DNA of 64,000 nucleotides, from contig NC_013131.1 in NCBI RefSeq assembly GCF_000024025.1, positions 7,564,001 through 7,628,000 of the forward strand. Direction: 5' to 3'. The notes beneath the pieces are model-generated. The model was not told where the DNA came from. It did not search any database and saw only the letters and a program-made list of their open reading frames with translations. The translations under genes and the position numbers were made by a program. Each line of letters begins with the position of its first letter. The stretch's first letter is position 1. Shown piece after piece: positions 46,631 to 56,859 of the stretch. Origin of the DNA: Catenulispora acidiphila DSM 44928 (GTDB lineage: Bacteria > Actinomycetota > Actinomycetes > Streptomycetales > Catenulisporaceae).

Positions 46631-47980
46631 ATGACCGACGACCTCGCCGGGCGGATCGCAGCGCTGATGCCCCGGGCCAAGAAGGATCTGGCCGAGCTGG
46701 TGGCCATCGCCTCGGTGGCCGATCCGCGACAGTACCCTGCGGAGAACTGCCGCCAAGCCGCCGACTGGCTGGTCGCGGCGTTCACCGAGGCCGGGCTGCG
46801 CGACGTCCGCTTGGAGCCGACCCCGGACGGCAGCCTCGCCGTCCTCGGCGAGCGCCCCGCGCCGCCCGGGGCTCCGACCGTGCTGCTGTACTGCCACTAC
46901 GACGTCCAGCCGCCGCTGGACGACGTGGCCTGGACCTCGCCGCCGTTCGAACTGACCGAGCGGGACGGCCGCTGGTACGGACGCGGATCAGCGGACTGCA
47001 AGGGCAACATCGTCATGCACCTGACGGCGCTGCGCGCTCTGGGCGAGGACATCGGGGTCGGCCTGAAGCTCGTCGCGGAGGGCTCCGAGGAGCAGGGCAC
47101 CGGCGGCCTGGAGGCCTTCGTCCCGCCGCATGCCGCCGAGCTCCACGCCGACACGCTCCTGATCTGCGACACCGGGAACGCCGCTGTCGGCGTCCCCACG
47201 GCGACCATCACGCTGCGCGGCATGGCCAACGTCGTGGTCACCGTCTCCACACTGGCCGGCGACGTCCACTCCGGAATGTTCGGCGGTCCGGCGCCCGACG
47301 CCCTCGCCGCGCTGATCCGCATGCTGGATTCGCTCCGCGGTCCGGACGGCGGCACCCGCATCGAAGGGCTGGACGGCGACGGAATCTGGGACGGCGTGCC
47401 CTATGACGAAGACCAGTTCCGGAAGGACGCGGGCGTCCTGGACGGCGTTCGGCTGACCGGCTCGGGGACCGTCGCCGACCGGGTCTGGGCGCGCCCGGCG
47501 GTCACCGTGCTCGGCATCGACTGCCCGCCTGTGGTCGGGTCCGCCGCCGCTGTGCCCGCGAAGGCGCGCGCCCGGGTGAGTCTGCGGGTGCCGCCGGGGA
47601 TCGATCCGCGGGCGGCCCGCGCCGCGCTCGACGCGCACCTGCGCAAAGCCGCTCCGTGGGGCGCCGTGGTGGACATCGAGGACGAGAGCTTCGGCTCGCC
47701 CTTCCGGGCGCGGACCGGCGGCAAGGCCTATGCCGCGCTGGATCGTGCGGCGCGGGAGGTGTACGACAAGCCTCTGGCATTCCTGGGCCAAGGCGGCTCG
47801 ATCCCGCTGTGCAACGTCCTGGCCGCGACCTATCCGGACGCCGAGATCATCCTGATGGGCGTCGAGGAACCCCGCTGCGCCATCCACGCCCCGAACGAGA
47901 GCGTCGACCCCTCGGAGATCGAGAACATGGCCCATGTCGAAGCGCTCTTCCTGCGCGACTACGGCAGCGGCCGGGACTAG
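46631..47980 (+). CDS. M20-family metallopeptidase (dipeptidase-like)
   Basis: 449 residues. Zinc-site features of M20: CHYDVQPP, GRGSADCKGN, EGSEEQGTGGL, and the dimerisation domain after residue about 190. The C-terminal ending IHAPNESV matches the last zinc ligand region. It hydrolyses short peptides or acylated amino acids. The start ATG 46631 follows a duplicated ribosome site. Confidence 0.88.
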   Translation: MTDDLAGRIAALMPRAKKDLAELVAIASVADPRQYPAENCRQAADWLVAAFTEAGLRDVRLEPTPDGSLAVLGERPAPPGAPTVLLYCHYDVQPPLDDVAWTSPPFELTERDGRWYGRGSADCKGNIVMHLTALRALGEDIGVGLKLVAEGSEEQGTGGLEAFVPPHAAELHADTLLICDTGNAAVGVPTATITLRGMANVVVTVSTLAGDVHSGMFGGPAPDALAALIRMLDSLRGPDGGTRIEGLDGDGIWDGVPYDEDQFRKDAGVLDGVRLTGSGTVADRVWARPAVTVLGIDCPPVVGSAAAVPAKARARVSLRVPPGIDPRAARAALDAHLRKAAPWGAVVDIEDESFGSPFRARTGGKAYAALDRAAREVYDKPLAFLGQGGSIPLCNVLAATYPDAEIILMGVEEPRCAIHAPNESVDPSEIENMAHVEALFLRDYGSGRD

Positions 47981-48000
47981 GGCGCAGGAGGCTTTCCACC

Positions 48001-49122
48001 ATGGCACGTCCCTTCACCGCCGACGACTTCGACGCCCGGATGCGCCGGGTCGCCGAGGACTGCACCGGCGCCGGACTGTCCGGGCTGATCATCACCCCCG
48101 GACCGGACCTGTACTACCTCACCGGATACCGGCCCGTGGCCATCACCGAGCGGATCACCGCCCTCGTCCTGGCTCCCGGGCGTCAGCCGGCCATGCTCAT
48201 GCCCAAGCTGGAGCGTCCCGACGTGGAACGGTCCGTCTCGGCCGACCGCCTGGAGCTGAGCGACTGGGCCGACGGCTCCGATCCGTCCACGGCGCTCGCG
48301 CCGCTTCTGCCGGACCCGCGCGGAAGGTACGGCATCTCCGACAGCTCCTGGGCGCTGCACCTGCTGGGCATGCAGGAGGCGCTGCCGGACAGTACCTACT
48401 CTCCGCTCACCAAGGCCATGCCCATGATGCGGGCCGTCAAGGACGAAGCGGAGCTGGAGCGCCTGGCCGCGGCTGGCAAAGCCGCCGACGACACCTACTT
48501 CGACATCCTCCAGGTTCCCTTCGCCGGCCGCCTGGAGACCGAGGTCGCCGCCGACCTCGCCGCCTCGCTCAAGCGGCACGGCCACTCTCAGGTCGACTTC
48601 ACCGTGGTCGGCTCCGGACCCAACGGCGCCAACCCGCACCACGAGGCCGGCGAGCGCCGCATCGAACCCGGCGACACGGTCGTCCTGGACTTCGGCGGCC
48701 TGATGGACGGCTACGGCTCGGACACCACACGCACCGTGCACGTCGGCGCGGACGTCCCCGACGAGGTGCGGAAGGTCCACGACGTGGTCCGGACCGCGCA
48801 GCAGGCCGCGTTCGAGGCCGTGCGTCCCGGCGTCGGCTGCCAGGAGATCGACCGAGCGGCCCGCAAGGTGATCACCGAGGCCGGATACGGCGACTACTTC
48901 ATCCACCGCACCGGCCACGGCATCGGCACGACGACGCATGAGCCTCCTTACATGGTCGAGGGTGAGGCGCAGGAGCTGGTCCCGGGTATGTGCTTCTCCA
49001 TCGAACCCGGCGTGTACCTGCCCGGCCGCTTCGGCGTCCGCATCGAGGACATCGTGACGGTGACCGAGACCGGCGGGCGGCGGCTGAACAACACGCCGCA
49101 CGAGCTCGGGACGGTGCGTTGA
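48001..49122 (+). CDS. M24-family aminopeptidase (Xaa-Pro peptidase-like)
   Basis: 373 residues from ATG 48001 (GCAGGAGG upstream). The pita-bread fold metal ligands are present in order: VLDFGG, GSDTTRT, HRTGHGIG, SIEPG and RIEDIVTV. The N-terminal domain contains GPDLYYLTGYRP. It removes the residue before proline or similar. Follows the M20 gene with a 20-bp gap, supporting a peptide-degrading operon. Confidence 0.9.
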   Translation: MARPFTADDFDARMRRVAEDCTGAGLSGLIITPGPDLYYLTGYRPVAITERITALVLAPGRQPAMLMPKLERPDVERSVSADRLELSDWADGSDPSTALAPLLPDPRGRYGISDSSWALHLLGMQEALPDSTYSPLTKAMPMMRAVKDEAELERLAAAGKAADDTYFDILQVPFAGRLETEVAADLAASLKRHGHSQVDFTVVGSGPNGANPHHEAGERRIEPGDTVVLDFGGLMDGYGSDTTRTVHVGADVPDEVRKVHDVVRTAQQAAFEAVRPGVGCQEIDRAARKVITEAGYGDYFIHRTGHGIGTTTHEPPYMVEGEAQELVPGMCFSIEPGVYLPGRFGVRIEDIVTVTETGGRRLNNTPHELGTVR

Positions 49123-49124
49123 GC

Positions 49125-50672
49125 ATGGGTGCCGGCGGCGGGTCCGCGGCGGCGGCTCCGTCCCGCGCGGCGGCGGGAGTGCTGGCAGCCACGTGCGTCT
49201 CGGCGTTCGTCGTGAACGCCAACACCTCGGCCGTCAGCATCCTGCTTCCCGCCATCAGCGCGGACACCGGCGCCTCCCTGTCCTCCCTGCAATGGGCCGT
49301 GACCGGCTATTCGCTGGTCGGCGCGGCGGTCATCGTCACCTCCGGCGCCCTGGGCGACATCTTCGGCCGGCGCCGGATCTTCCTCGGCGGGCTGCTGCTG
49401 TTCGTGGCCTCGTGCGCGATGATCGCGCTGGCCGGCAGCGGCGGCGTGGTGATCGCCGGCCGCGCGATCCAGGGCGCGGCCGGCTCCACGATCCTGGCCT
49501 GCGGCCTGAGCCTGTTGTCAGCCGGGATCTCCGGCCAGGCGCAGATGCGCTCGGTGTCGTTGTGGGGAGCCGCCTCGGCGGCCGGGGCGGCCGCCGGGCC
49601 GCTGCTCGGCGGCGTGTTCGTGAACATCACGGGCTGGCAAGGGCTGTTCTGGGTCGACGCCGGCATCGCCGCGGCCTGTGTCCCGCTGACCCTGCGCACG
49701 GTCTCCGAATCCAGGGACCCCAACCGTGCGAAGTCCGTCGACCTCGCGGGCACGGCGCTGATCGCCGCGGTGCTCGTCCCGTTCGTGTTCGCCGTGACCG
49801 AGGGAGCGGACTGGGGCTGGCTCAGCGCCGCGACCCTGGCGTGCTTCGCGATCTCGGCGGCGGCGGTGGCCGGCTTCGTCGTGGTCGAGAAGCGCGTGCG
49901 GGCGCCGCTGATCGACTTGGCGCTGCTGCGCAACAAATACCTGGTCGGCGCGAGCGTGGCGATTCTCGTGGTGGCGGGTTGCATCAACGGTGTCATGTAC
50001 ATCTGCAGTCTGTACTTCCAGAACCCCGCGGCGCTGGGCATGACTCCGCTGGAGGCGGGGTTCGCGACCCTTCCCGCCGCGGCCGGCATCGTCGTGACCG
50101 CGCCCCTGGTCACCCCGTTCGTCAACAAGCTGGGTGCCCGGACGGTGATCGCCGGAGGCTTCGGGATCGCGACGGCGGGATTCGCCGCACTCATCTTCGT
50201 CCACGCGTCCTGGGCCTACGCGGCGTTCGTCGCCCCGCTGGTCGTCCTCGCCGTGGGGATGGGGCTGGCCAACGGTCCCTCGTCCTCGGTCGCCACCAAC
50301 TGCGTCTCCCAGGAGCAGGTCGGTGCCGCCTCCGGGATCTCCAACATGGGCCGCTACGTCGGCGCGGCGGTCCTCACCGCCGTGACGGCGGCGATCTTCA
50401 ACTCGGTGCGCCTGCGCCACCAGGCGGCCGGCGCCTCCGCGGCGGACGCGCTGGCCAGCGGTTTCTCCCGCGCGGTCATCGGACTCGCGCTGTTCTGCGC
50501 CTTCGGCATCGTGCTGTCGCTGCTCGTCGGCCGTATCCGCCCGGCCGGCCCGCCGTCCGCGGTCCACTACGCCGCCGCCGCCGCGGCGACATCGCACACC
50601 ATCCCGACGACGCCGACCGGTCCGGGCGGCGCGCCGTACGTCGACGATCCCGGAGGCCGGCATGTCCACTGA
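49125..50672 (+). CDS. MFS exporter, DHA2-like (14 helices)
   Basis: 515 residues from ATG 49125, two bases after the upstream stop. The DHA2 pattern is visible: LQWAVTGYSLVGAAVIVTSGALGDIFGRRRIFL and many helices, with a Gly/Pro-rich C-terminus. Such transporters export drugs or metabolites with protons. The next gene overlaps it by 11 bp. Confidence 0.85.
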   Translation: MGAGGGSAAAAPSRAAAGVLAATCVSAFVVNANTSAVSILLPAISADTGASLSSLQWAVTGYSLVGAAVIVTSGALGDIFGRRRIFLGGLLLFVASCAMIALAGSGGVVIAGRAIQGAAGSTILACGLSLLSAGISGQAQMRSVSLWGAASAAGAAAGPLLGGVFVNITGWQGLFWVDAGIAAACVPLTLRTVSESRDPNRAKSVDLAGTALIAAVLVPFVFAVTEGADWGWLSAATLACFAISAAAVAGFVVVEKRVRAPLIDLALLRNKYLVGASVAILVVAGCINGVMYICSLYFQNPAALGMTPLEAGFATLPAAAGIVVTAPLVTPFVNKLGARTVIAGGFGIATAGFAALIFVHASWAYAAFVAPLVVLAVGMGLANGPSSSVATNCVSQEQVGAASGISNMGRYVGAAVLTAVTAAIFNSVRLRHQAAGASAADALASGFSRAVIGLALFCAFGIVLSLLVGRIRPAGPPSAVHYAAAAAATSHTIPTTPTGPGGAPYVDDPGGRHVH

Positions 50673-52074
50673 ACGGCGCTCACACCCGACTCCCGCCGAG
50701 CGCGTCAAGGCGGGCAAGTCCGCGCGCAAGGCGGCTCCCGTGGAGCAGAACGCGCAATTCCAGCCCGCCGCCGATCGCGCCGACCCGGTCGCGATCCTGG
50801 AGGACCAAGCCAGGACCCGGGTCCCCGAACTGATCCCCGTCCGGCACGGCCGCATGCTCGTCTCGCCGTTCACGTTCTTCCGCGGCGCGGCTGCGGGGAT
50901 GGCCGCGGACCTGGCGGCCACGCCCGACTCCGGACTGACGGTGCAGCTGTGCGGGGACGCGCACCTGTCGAACTTCGGCATGTTCGCCTCACCGGAGCGC
51001 AGCCTGGTCTTCGACGTCAACGACTTCGACGAGACCCACCCCGGGCCCTGGGAATGGGACGTCAAACGGCTGGCCGCCAGTCTGGAGATCGCCGGCCGGG
51101 ACAACGACTTCGGCCCGAAGAAGCGGCGCAGAGCCGTCATGGCCGCCGCCCGCGGATATCAGCAGGCGATGGCCGAGTTCGCCGGGATGAACCAGCTCGA
51201 CGTCTGGTACGCCCGGGCCGACATCGGGGAACTGCAGGACGCGCTGAAGGCGGGATTGACCAAGGCCAGGCAAAAGACCTTCGACAAAGCCCTGGCCAAG
51301 GCCCGCGGCCGGACCAGCGCGCGGGCCTTCGGCAGGCTCACCGGCCTGGTGGACGGCGAGCGCCGCATCCTGCCGGATCCGCCGTTGATCATGCCGGTCC
51401 GCGATCTGGTCCCGGACGTCGAACGCGCCGAGCTCGAGGAGTGGTTCCGCGAGTTGCTGGCCGGCTACCGCCGCACGTTGCAAAGCGATCGGGGCTGCCT
51501 GCTGGACGCGTTCGAGTTCGTGGACATGGCGCGCAAGGTCGTCGGGGTCGGCAGCGTCGGCACCCGGTGCTGGATCGTCCTGATGCGCGGACGCGGTCCC
51601 GACGACCCGTTGTTCCTGCAGATCAAGGAAGCGCAGCAGTCGGTCGTCGCCGAATACGGCGGCCGCCCCACCGCCGAGCCGCTCGGGGAGGGCGAGCGCG
51701 TGGTCCAGGGCCAGCGGCTCATGCAAGCCGTCAGCGACATCTTCCTGGGCTGGCAGACCGTCGAGGGGATCGACGGTCAGACGCGGGACTTCTACGTGCG
51801 CCAGCTCGCCGACTGGAAGGGCTCCGTGGTGATCGAAGGCCTGTCCCCGACCGAGCTGCCGGCGTACGGGCGGCTGTGCGGCTGGACCCTGGCCCGCGCG
51901 CATGCCCGGACCGGCGACCGGATCGCCATCGCCGCCTACCTCGGCGAGGACGAAGCCTTCCCCGAGGCCGTCGCCGACTTCGCCGCCCTGTACGCCGATC
52001 AGAACGAGCGGGACTACGCCGCTATGCAGGACGCCCGGCGCTCAGGCCGGATATCCGCCGAGTCCGGACTCTAG
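50662..52074 (+). CDS. DUF2252 protein (kinase-like fold)
   Basis: 470 residues, overlapping the MFS gene. LCGDAHLSNFGMF and VFDVNDFDETHPGPWEWDVKRLA are the DUF2252 core and resemble the catalytic and metal loops of aminoglycoside-phosphotransferase-like kinases. Biochemical role unknown. It lies between two MFS exporters in one strand run. Confidence 0.88.
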   Translation: MSTERRSHPTPAERVKAGKSARKAAPVEQNAQFQPAADRADPVAILEDQARTRVPELIPVRHGRMLVSPFTFFRGAAAGMAADLAATPDSGLTVQLCGDAHLSNFGMFASPERSLVFDVNDFDETHPGPWEWDVKRLAASLEIAGRDNDFGPKKRRRAVMAAARGYQQAMAEFAGMNQLDVWYARADIGELQDALKAGLTKARQKTFDKALAKARGRTSARAFGRLTGLVDGERRILPDPPLIMPVRDLVPDVERAELEEWFRELLAGYRRTLQSDRGCLLDAFEFVDMARKVVGVGSVGTRCWIVLMRGRGPDDPLFLQIKEAQQSVVAEYGGRPTAEPLGEGERVVQGQRLMQAVSDIFLGWQTVEGIDGQTRDFYVRQLADWKGSVVIEGLSPTELPAYGRLCGWTLARAHARTGDRIAIAAYLGEDEAFPEAVADFAALYADQNERDYAAMQDARRSGRISAESGL

Positions 52075-52082
52075 GAGCGCCC

Positions 52083-53741
52083 ATGGCCACCGGCACAGTC
52101 GGCTCGCCGTCCCGGGCCACGGCTGGCAAGACGGTCCTGGCCACGCTGGCGGCCGCGCAGTTCCTGATGGCGCTGGACTCCTCGGTCATGAACGTCTCGA
52201 TCGCGACGGTCGCCTCCGACGTCGGTACCACGGTGACCGGCATCCAGGGCGCGATCACCGCCTACACGCTGGTCATGGCCATGTTCATGCTCCCCGGCGG
52301 CAAGGTCGGGGCGATGATCGGCCGCAAGCGGGCGTTCACGATCGGCTGCGTGGTCTACGGCTGCGGGTCGCTGACCACGGCGCTCGCCCCGAACCTGACG
52401 GTCCTGCTGCTCGGCTGGTCGCTGCTGGAGGGCCTGGGCGCGGCCCTGATCCTGCCGGCGGTCGTGGCCCTGGTGGCGCTCAACTTCCCCACCGAACGCC
52501 GCCCGACCGCCTACGGGCTCATCGCGGCCTCCGCCGCCGTCGCCATCGGCCTGGGCCCGCTGATCGGCGGGATCGCCACGACGTACTTCTCCTGGCGCTG
52601 GGTCTTCGCCGGCGAGGTCGCCATCGTGGCCGTGATCCTGGCCCTGGCCCGGCACATCGCCGACCGGCCGAGCGAAGGCCGGCCGCGCTTCGACGTGATC
52701 GGCGCGGTCCTGTCCGCGACCGGGCTCGGACTGTTCGTCTACGGCGTGCTCCGCACCTCCGAATGGGGCTGGTTCGTCCCGAAGGCCGGGGCGCCGTCCT
52801 GGCTGGGGATGTCGGCGTCGATCTGGGTGATGCTGGCCGGGGTGCTGGTGGTGTGGCTGTTCCTGCTGTGGCAAAGCCGTGTGCTGCGCCGCGGCGGGGA
52901 CCCGCTGGTCGATCCGGGCCTGTTCGCCAACCGGCAGCTGTCCGGCGGCCTGATCATGTTCTTCCTGCAGTTCCTGGTCCAGATGGGCGTGTTCTTCGTC
53001 GTGCCGCTCTATCTGTCCGTGGCCCTGGGCCTGTCCGCGATCAGGACGGGTGTCCACATCCTGCCGCTGTCCCTGAGCCTGCTGGCCGCCGCGTCCTTGA
53101 TCCCGAAGCTGTTCCCTCGCGCCTCCCCGCGGCTGATCGTGCGCTTGGGCGTCCTGAGCCTGTTCGCCGGCGCCCTGTCCCTGGCCGCCGCGCTGAACGC
53201 CGACTCCAGCGCGGCCGTGGTGACCATCCCCCTGCTGCTGATCGGGCTGGGCATGGGAGCCCTGGCCTCCCAACTCGGCGCGGTCACCGTCTCCGCGGTC
53301 CCGGACAGCCGCAGCGCCGAGGTCGGCGGCGTCCAGAACACGGTCACCAACCTGGGCTCCTCCATCGGGACCGCCCTGGCCGGCTCCATCCTGATCGGCA
53401 CCCTGACGTCCTCGTTCCTGTCCAGCATCGAGAAGAACCCCGCGGTTCCGGCGAGTGTGAGCGCCCAGGCCTCGACCAAGCTGGCCGCCGGTGCGCCCTT
53501 CCTGTCCGACTCCCAACTCTCCGCCGCGCTCACCAAGGCGAACGTTCCTCCCGAGCAGGCGCAGGCCGCCATGCAGGCCAACTCGGCGGCCCGCCTGGTC
53601 GCGGTGCGGGCCGCGGTGGCGATCCTGGCTCTGGTGGCGTTGATCGCCATGGTCTTCACCGGCCGGATCCCGAACCGGCAGCCGGGGGCGCCGGGGGCGG
53701 ACTCCGCCCGGTCGAACAAGAGCACGAAGAATGTCACCTGA
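52083..53741 (+). CDS. MFS exporter, DHA2/EmrB-QacA family
   Basis: 552 residues from ATG 52083. About 14 helices with LDSSVMNVSIATVASDVG, GAMIGRKRAF (motif A-like) and GPLIGGIATTYFSWRWVF (motif C-like region). It probably exports a drug or metabolite. Sits 8 bp after the DUF2252 stop, completing the +strand run begun at 44621. Confidence 0.9.
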   Translation: MATGTVGSPSRATAGKTVLATLAAAQFLMALDSSVMNVSIATVASDVGTTVTGIQGAITAYTLVMAMFMLPGGKVGAMIGRKRAFTIGCVVYGCGSLTTALAPNLTVLLLGWSLLEGLGAALILPAVVALVALNFPTERRPTAYGLIAASAAVAIGLGPLIGGIATTYFSWRWVFAGEVAIVAVILALARHIADRPSEGRPRFDVIGAVLSATGLGLFVYGVLRTSEWGWFVPKAGAPSWLGMSASIWVMLAGVLVVWLFLLWQSRVLRRGGDPLVDPGLFANRQLSGGLIMFFLQFLVQMGVFFVVPLYLSVALGLSAIRTGVHILPLSLSLLAAASLIPKLFPRASPRLIVRLGVLSLFAGALSLAAALNADSSAAVVTIPLLLIGLGMGALASQLGAVTVSAVPDSRSAEVGGVQNTVTNLGSSIGTALAGSILIGTLTSSFLSSIEKNPAVPASVSAQASTKLAAGAPFLSDSQLSAALTKANVPPEQAQAAMQANSAARLVAVRAAVAILALVALIAMVFTGRIPNRQPGAPGADSARSNKSTKNVT

Positions 53742-53944
53742 TCGGCATGCCGCCTCGGGCCCGGCGCGGCACGCCGACTGGCTGCGGGGCTGGGTCGACC
53801 GTGTCACGCACGCCTGGCTGTCATCCCACCGGTGTAACACCGGTCGCAGGATTCGCATCCGGCAGTTCTCCTTGTATCCGGGACCGGTGTACCGATGCCG
53901 ACCTATGACCCTCGAAGGTGTTCGCGCGGAGACGGGAGTGCGTC

Positions 53945-55306
53945 ATGTCGGTCACGGGCCCTGCCTCCGCGCCTGAGCCCGGCGACGAGGAGGTCGCCGC
54001 ACTCCGCCGCCGCGTCGCGCAGCTGGAGGCCGAGGCCGCCGCCCCGGCCAAACGGCGCAAGGAGCACCACCGGATCCGCACGTTCTTCGCGACGCTGCTG
54101 ATCGTCCTGTCCTGTGTGCTGGCCCTGCTGTCGGTCGTGTCGGTGTGGGCCGCCAACACGGTGACCGACACCGACCGGTTCGTGGCCACCCTGGGTCCGC
54201 TGGCGAAGGACCCGGACGTGCAGGCCGGGGTGTCGAACCGGATCACCAACCTGGTGCTGGACCAGGTCGACGTCAACTCCGTGGTCGACCAGCTCTCGCA
54301 GGCCGCCGCCAACAGCAGCCTGCCGCCGGCGACCGCCTCCCTGCTCACGAGGGCGAACGGGCCGATCAGCAGCGGCCTGAAGAGCGTGGTGGGGACGGTC
54401 GTGGACAGGGTCGTGAGCAGCGACCAGTTCGCCACTATCTGGAACACCGCGCTGCGCGCGACACACACCGCGTTCGTGAGAGCCCTCACCGGCAAGGGCG
54501 GCGGCGCGGTCAAGCTGACCAACGGCGAGGTGCAGATCGACGTCGGACCGGCCGTGGCGATGGTGAAGGACCAGCTCGTCGATCAGGGCTTCTCAGCGGC
54601 GAGCAGGATCCCGACAGTGAACACGACCTTCACCGTCTACAAGTCCTCGAGCCTGGAGAAATTCAAGAACTACTTCCGCCTCCTGCAGATCGTCGGCGAC
54701 TGGCTGCCGGTCATCACGGTCCTGATCGCGGCCGCCGGGGTCTACCTGGCCCACAACCGCCGCCGGGCCCTGATCGGCACCGCGATCGGGTTCGCGGCGG
54801 CGATGCTGGTACTGGGCATCGCCCTGGCGGTCTTCCGGTCCTTCTTCCTCGACCAGCTCCCACCGGACGTCAACACCGGCGCCGCGGGCGCCACCTACGA
54901 CGCACTGGTGAGATTCCTGCGGATCACCACCCGCATGGTGGGCGCCCTAGCCGTCCTCGTGGCCCTCGGCGCCTTCCTGAACGGACCCACCCCCGTCGCC
55001 GTATGGATCCGCACAGGCAGCAGCAGCGTGATCGGCGCCATCCGCACAGTCGCCGACTCGGCCGGATTCCACGCCGGCCCGGTCGACCGCTTCACCACCC
55101 GCTACAAGCACTGGATCGGCATCGCGATCCTCCTGATCGCCTCAGTACTCTTCATCCTCTGGGACCACCCCACCGGCCTAGTAGTCTTCTGGTTCGCCTT
55201 CGTCATCGCCGCCGCCTTCGCCATCCGCGAGTTCTTCGCCCCCGGCCCAGGCCTGGTCCGCCGCGACCAGCTGCCTGTCGACGCGACAGGCACCGGGCCT
55301 GCGTGA
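53945..55306 (+). CDS. Polytopic membrane protein with coiled-coil N-terminus
   Basis: 453 residues from ATG 53945 (GGGAG upstream; a GTG at 53918 is an alternative). A Glu/Arg-rich coiled coil (about 15-45), one helix, a large outer domain (about 75-245), then five C-terminal helices. No recognised family or catalytic residues. Confidence 0.75.
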   Translation: MSVTGPASAPEPGDEEVAALRRRVAQLEAEAAAPAKRRKEHHRIRTFFATLLIVLSCVLALLSVVSVWAANTVTDTDRFVATLGPLAKDPDVQAGVSNRITNLVLDQVDVNSVVDQLSQAAANSSLPPATASLLTRANGPISSGLKSVVGTVVDRVVSSDQFATIWNTALRATHTAFVRALTGKGGGAVKLTNGEVQIDVGPAVAMVKDQLVDQGFSAASRIPTVNTTFTVYKSSSLEKFKNYFRLLQIVGDWLPVITVLIAAAGVYLAHNRRRALIGTAIGFAAAMLVLGIALAVFRSFFLDQLPPDVNTGAAGATYDALVRFLRITTRMVGALAVLVALGAFLNGPTPVAVWIRTGSSSVIGAIRTVADSAGFHAGPVDRFTTRYKHWIGIAILLIASVLFILWDHPTGLVVFWFAFVIAAAFAIREFFAPGPGLVRRDQLPVDATGTGPA

Positions 55307-55322
55307 TCGGGGTCTTTCTGGT

Positions 55323-55357
55323 GCGTGTCCGCGCCGAGCACGTCGACGCGGACACGC
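55323..55357. terminator. Hairpin, 11-bp stem
   Basis: GCGTGTCCGCG (55323-55333) pairs perfectly with CGCGGACACGC (55347-55357), 16 bp after the stop of the membrane-protein gene. No U-tract. Confidence 0.7.
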
Positions 55358-55482
55358 TGCCCCACTTCCGCGACTTCCGAAGCGTGATCGAACTGCGACC
55401 AGGAGAGGTAGTTCTCCGATCTCTCCGACAGGCCGATCGACTCACCGGACGAGATCGTCCAGCTAGGAGACGCCTCTTCTGG

Positions 55483-56655
55483 TCAGCCGGCGTGGCGAAG
55501 GACGCCGACCAAGCCGTGCGTCTCGCCGTCGATGCCGGCGCTGAACCAGAGGGCGTCGGTGCCGCCGGTGGTGGCGGTGCCGGGTAGCAGGGCCCACAGG
55601 CCGGGGATGGTGATGGGCTTGCCGGTTGAGGTGTCGGTCAGCTGGCCGGCGATCTGGTGGAACTGGCCGTGGTGGTCGGGCTTGAGGACGGTGATCTGGC
55701 CGCTGCCGAAGTTGCCGATCAGCAGGTCGCCGGCCAGGGCTCCCCAGGAGGCCGGCGCGATGGCCAGACCCCACGGGTCGTTGAGGCCGTCGCGGGAGTC
55801 CACGCGGGTGACCAGGCGGCCGTCGGGGGTGAATTCGTCCACGAAGCCGACGCCTGTGCCGGGAACCTCGCGGCTGGTCTTGGGGTCGATCTTGGCGTAG
55901 GTCACGTAGACGTCGCCGTTGATGTTCTGCGCGTTGAACGGGGCGTAGCCCTTGGGGATGCCGGCGTCGCGGAACGCCCACGACGGGGTGTGCACGAGGC
56001 CGAAGGAGGAGTCGAACACGTCGATCCGGCCCTGGCCGAAGTTGGCCGCGTACAGCTGTTGGGCGCCGGCGGCCGTGGTCGCGAGGGCCAGCCCGGTGTA
56101 CGCCGCACCGGGCTCGGTCGCCTTGATCTCGACGGCGCCCAGGTGCGGGTCGACGCTCGGGCTCCAGGCCGCGATCTCCCCGGTGATGGTGTCGAAGATG
56201 AACGCGGCCGGGGCGCTGGTCGTGCCGTTGCTGAGCACGAAGCCGCTGCCGCCGTTGAAGACCTGCCCGGTGGGCAGACCGACCGGCGAGTTTCCGGGGC
56301 CCGGAACGGTGACCCGGACCGTGGGAACCTTGGCGACCGCGCTCGAGTCCGGCGCGTCGGTGTACAGCGTGGAGGTGCTGGTGCCGGCGTTGGCCACCCA
56401 CAATGGCGACGTCGGGCTCAGCGCCAGACCCCACGGATTGACGGCGTCGGCGTCGGTCAGCACGGCCTGGCCGGGCACATCCGAGACGAGGTTGACCCGC
56501 TGGGTGGCCAACGGCGATCGGAGGTGCCCGTGCCCGTGATCGTGCCCGTACTCGTCGGCGCTCGCCACGCCAGGCGCCGCGATCACCAGCCCGGCCGCGG
56601 CGGCCATTGCGGCGACCGCAGCGAGGGGACGGACAGACAGTGCGTTGCTTTTCAT
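55483..56655 (-). CDS. Secreted TIGR03118-family protein
   Basis: 390 residues from ATG 56655 (AAGGAA upstream). Signal peptide ending near ASA, then a His-rich mature start. The body is a beta-propeller-like repeat with PWGLALSP, PVGLPTGQVFN, TGLALATT, and NDPWGLAIAP repeats, matching TIGR03118. Secreted, function unknown. Confidence 0.85.
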   Translation of the reverse strand: MKSNALSVRPLAAVAAMAAAAGLVIAAPGVASADEYGHDHGHGHLRSPLATQRVNLVSDVPGQAVLTDADAVNPWGLALSPTSPLWVANAGTSTSTLYTDAPDSSAVAKVPTVRVTVPGPGNSPVGLPTGQVFNGGSGFVLSNGTTSAPAAFIFDTITGEIAAWSPSVDPHLGAVEIKATEPGAAYTGLALATTAAGAQQLYAANFGQGRIDVFDSSFGLVHTPSWAFRDAGIPKGYAPFNAQNINGDVYVTYAKIDPKTSREVPGTGVGFVDEFTPDGRLVTRVDSRDGLNDPWGLAIAPASWGALAGDLLIGNFGSGQITVLKPDHHGQFHQIAGQLTDTSTGKPITIPGLWALLPGTATTGGTDALWFSAGIDGETHGLVGVLRHAG

Positions 56656-56859
56656 GTGGTTCCTTAGGTGAGGAGTCCGACCTCCCTAAGCACGAACACT
56701 TGATGGTCCCGGTTCAGCACTCATCGAAAATTCCGCGGATCGAGCTCAGAAGACGAGGCAAGTGAGGCAAGTGCGGGTGTTTCAGATCATCCGTCAAGCT
56801 ATGCCGACTCCGGGCCGCAGCGAACGCATGATCCAGGTTCAGCTGGTCATCAGAACACG

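Noticed and set aside
52071-53858. 595-residue minus-strand frame opposite the second DHA2 exporter
   Set aside because: Shadow composition and no start signal; the exporter is unambiguous.
53731-53976. 81-residue frame between the MFS and coiled-coil membrane genes
   Set aside because: No ribosome site and no codon-bias support; treated as noncoding spacer.
55301-55587. Small plus-strand frame after the coiled-coil membrane gene
   Set aside because: It runs through the 11-bp hairpin and into the antisense of the TIGR03118 gene; no ribosome site.
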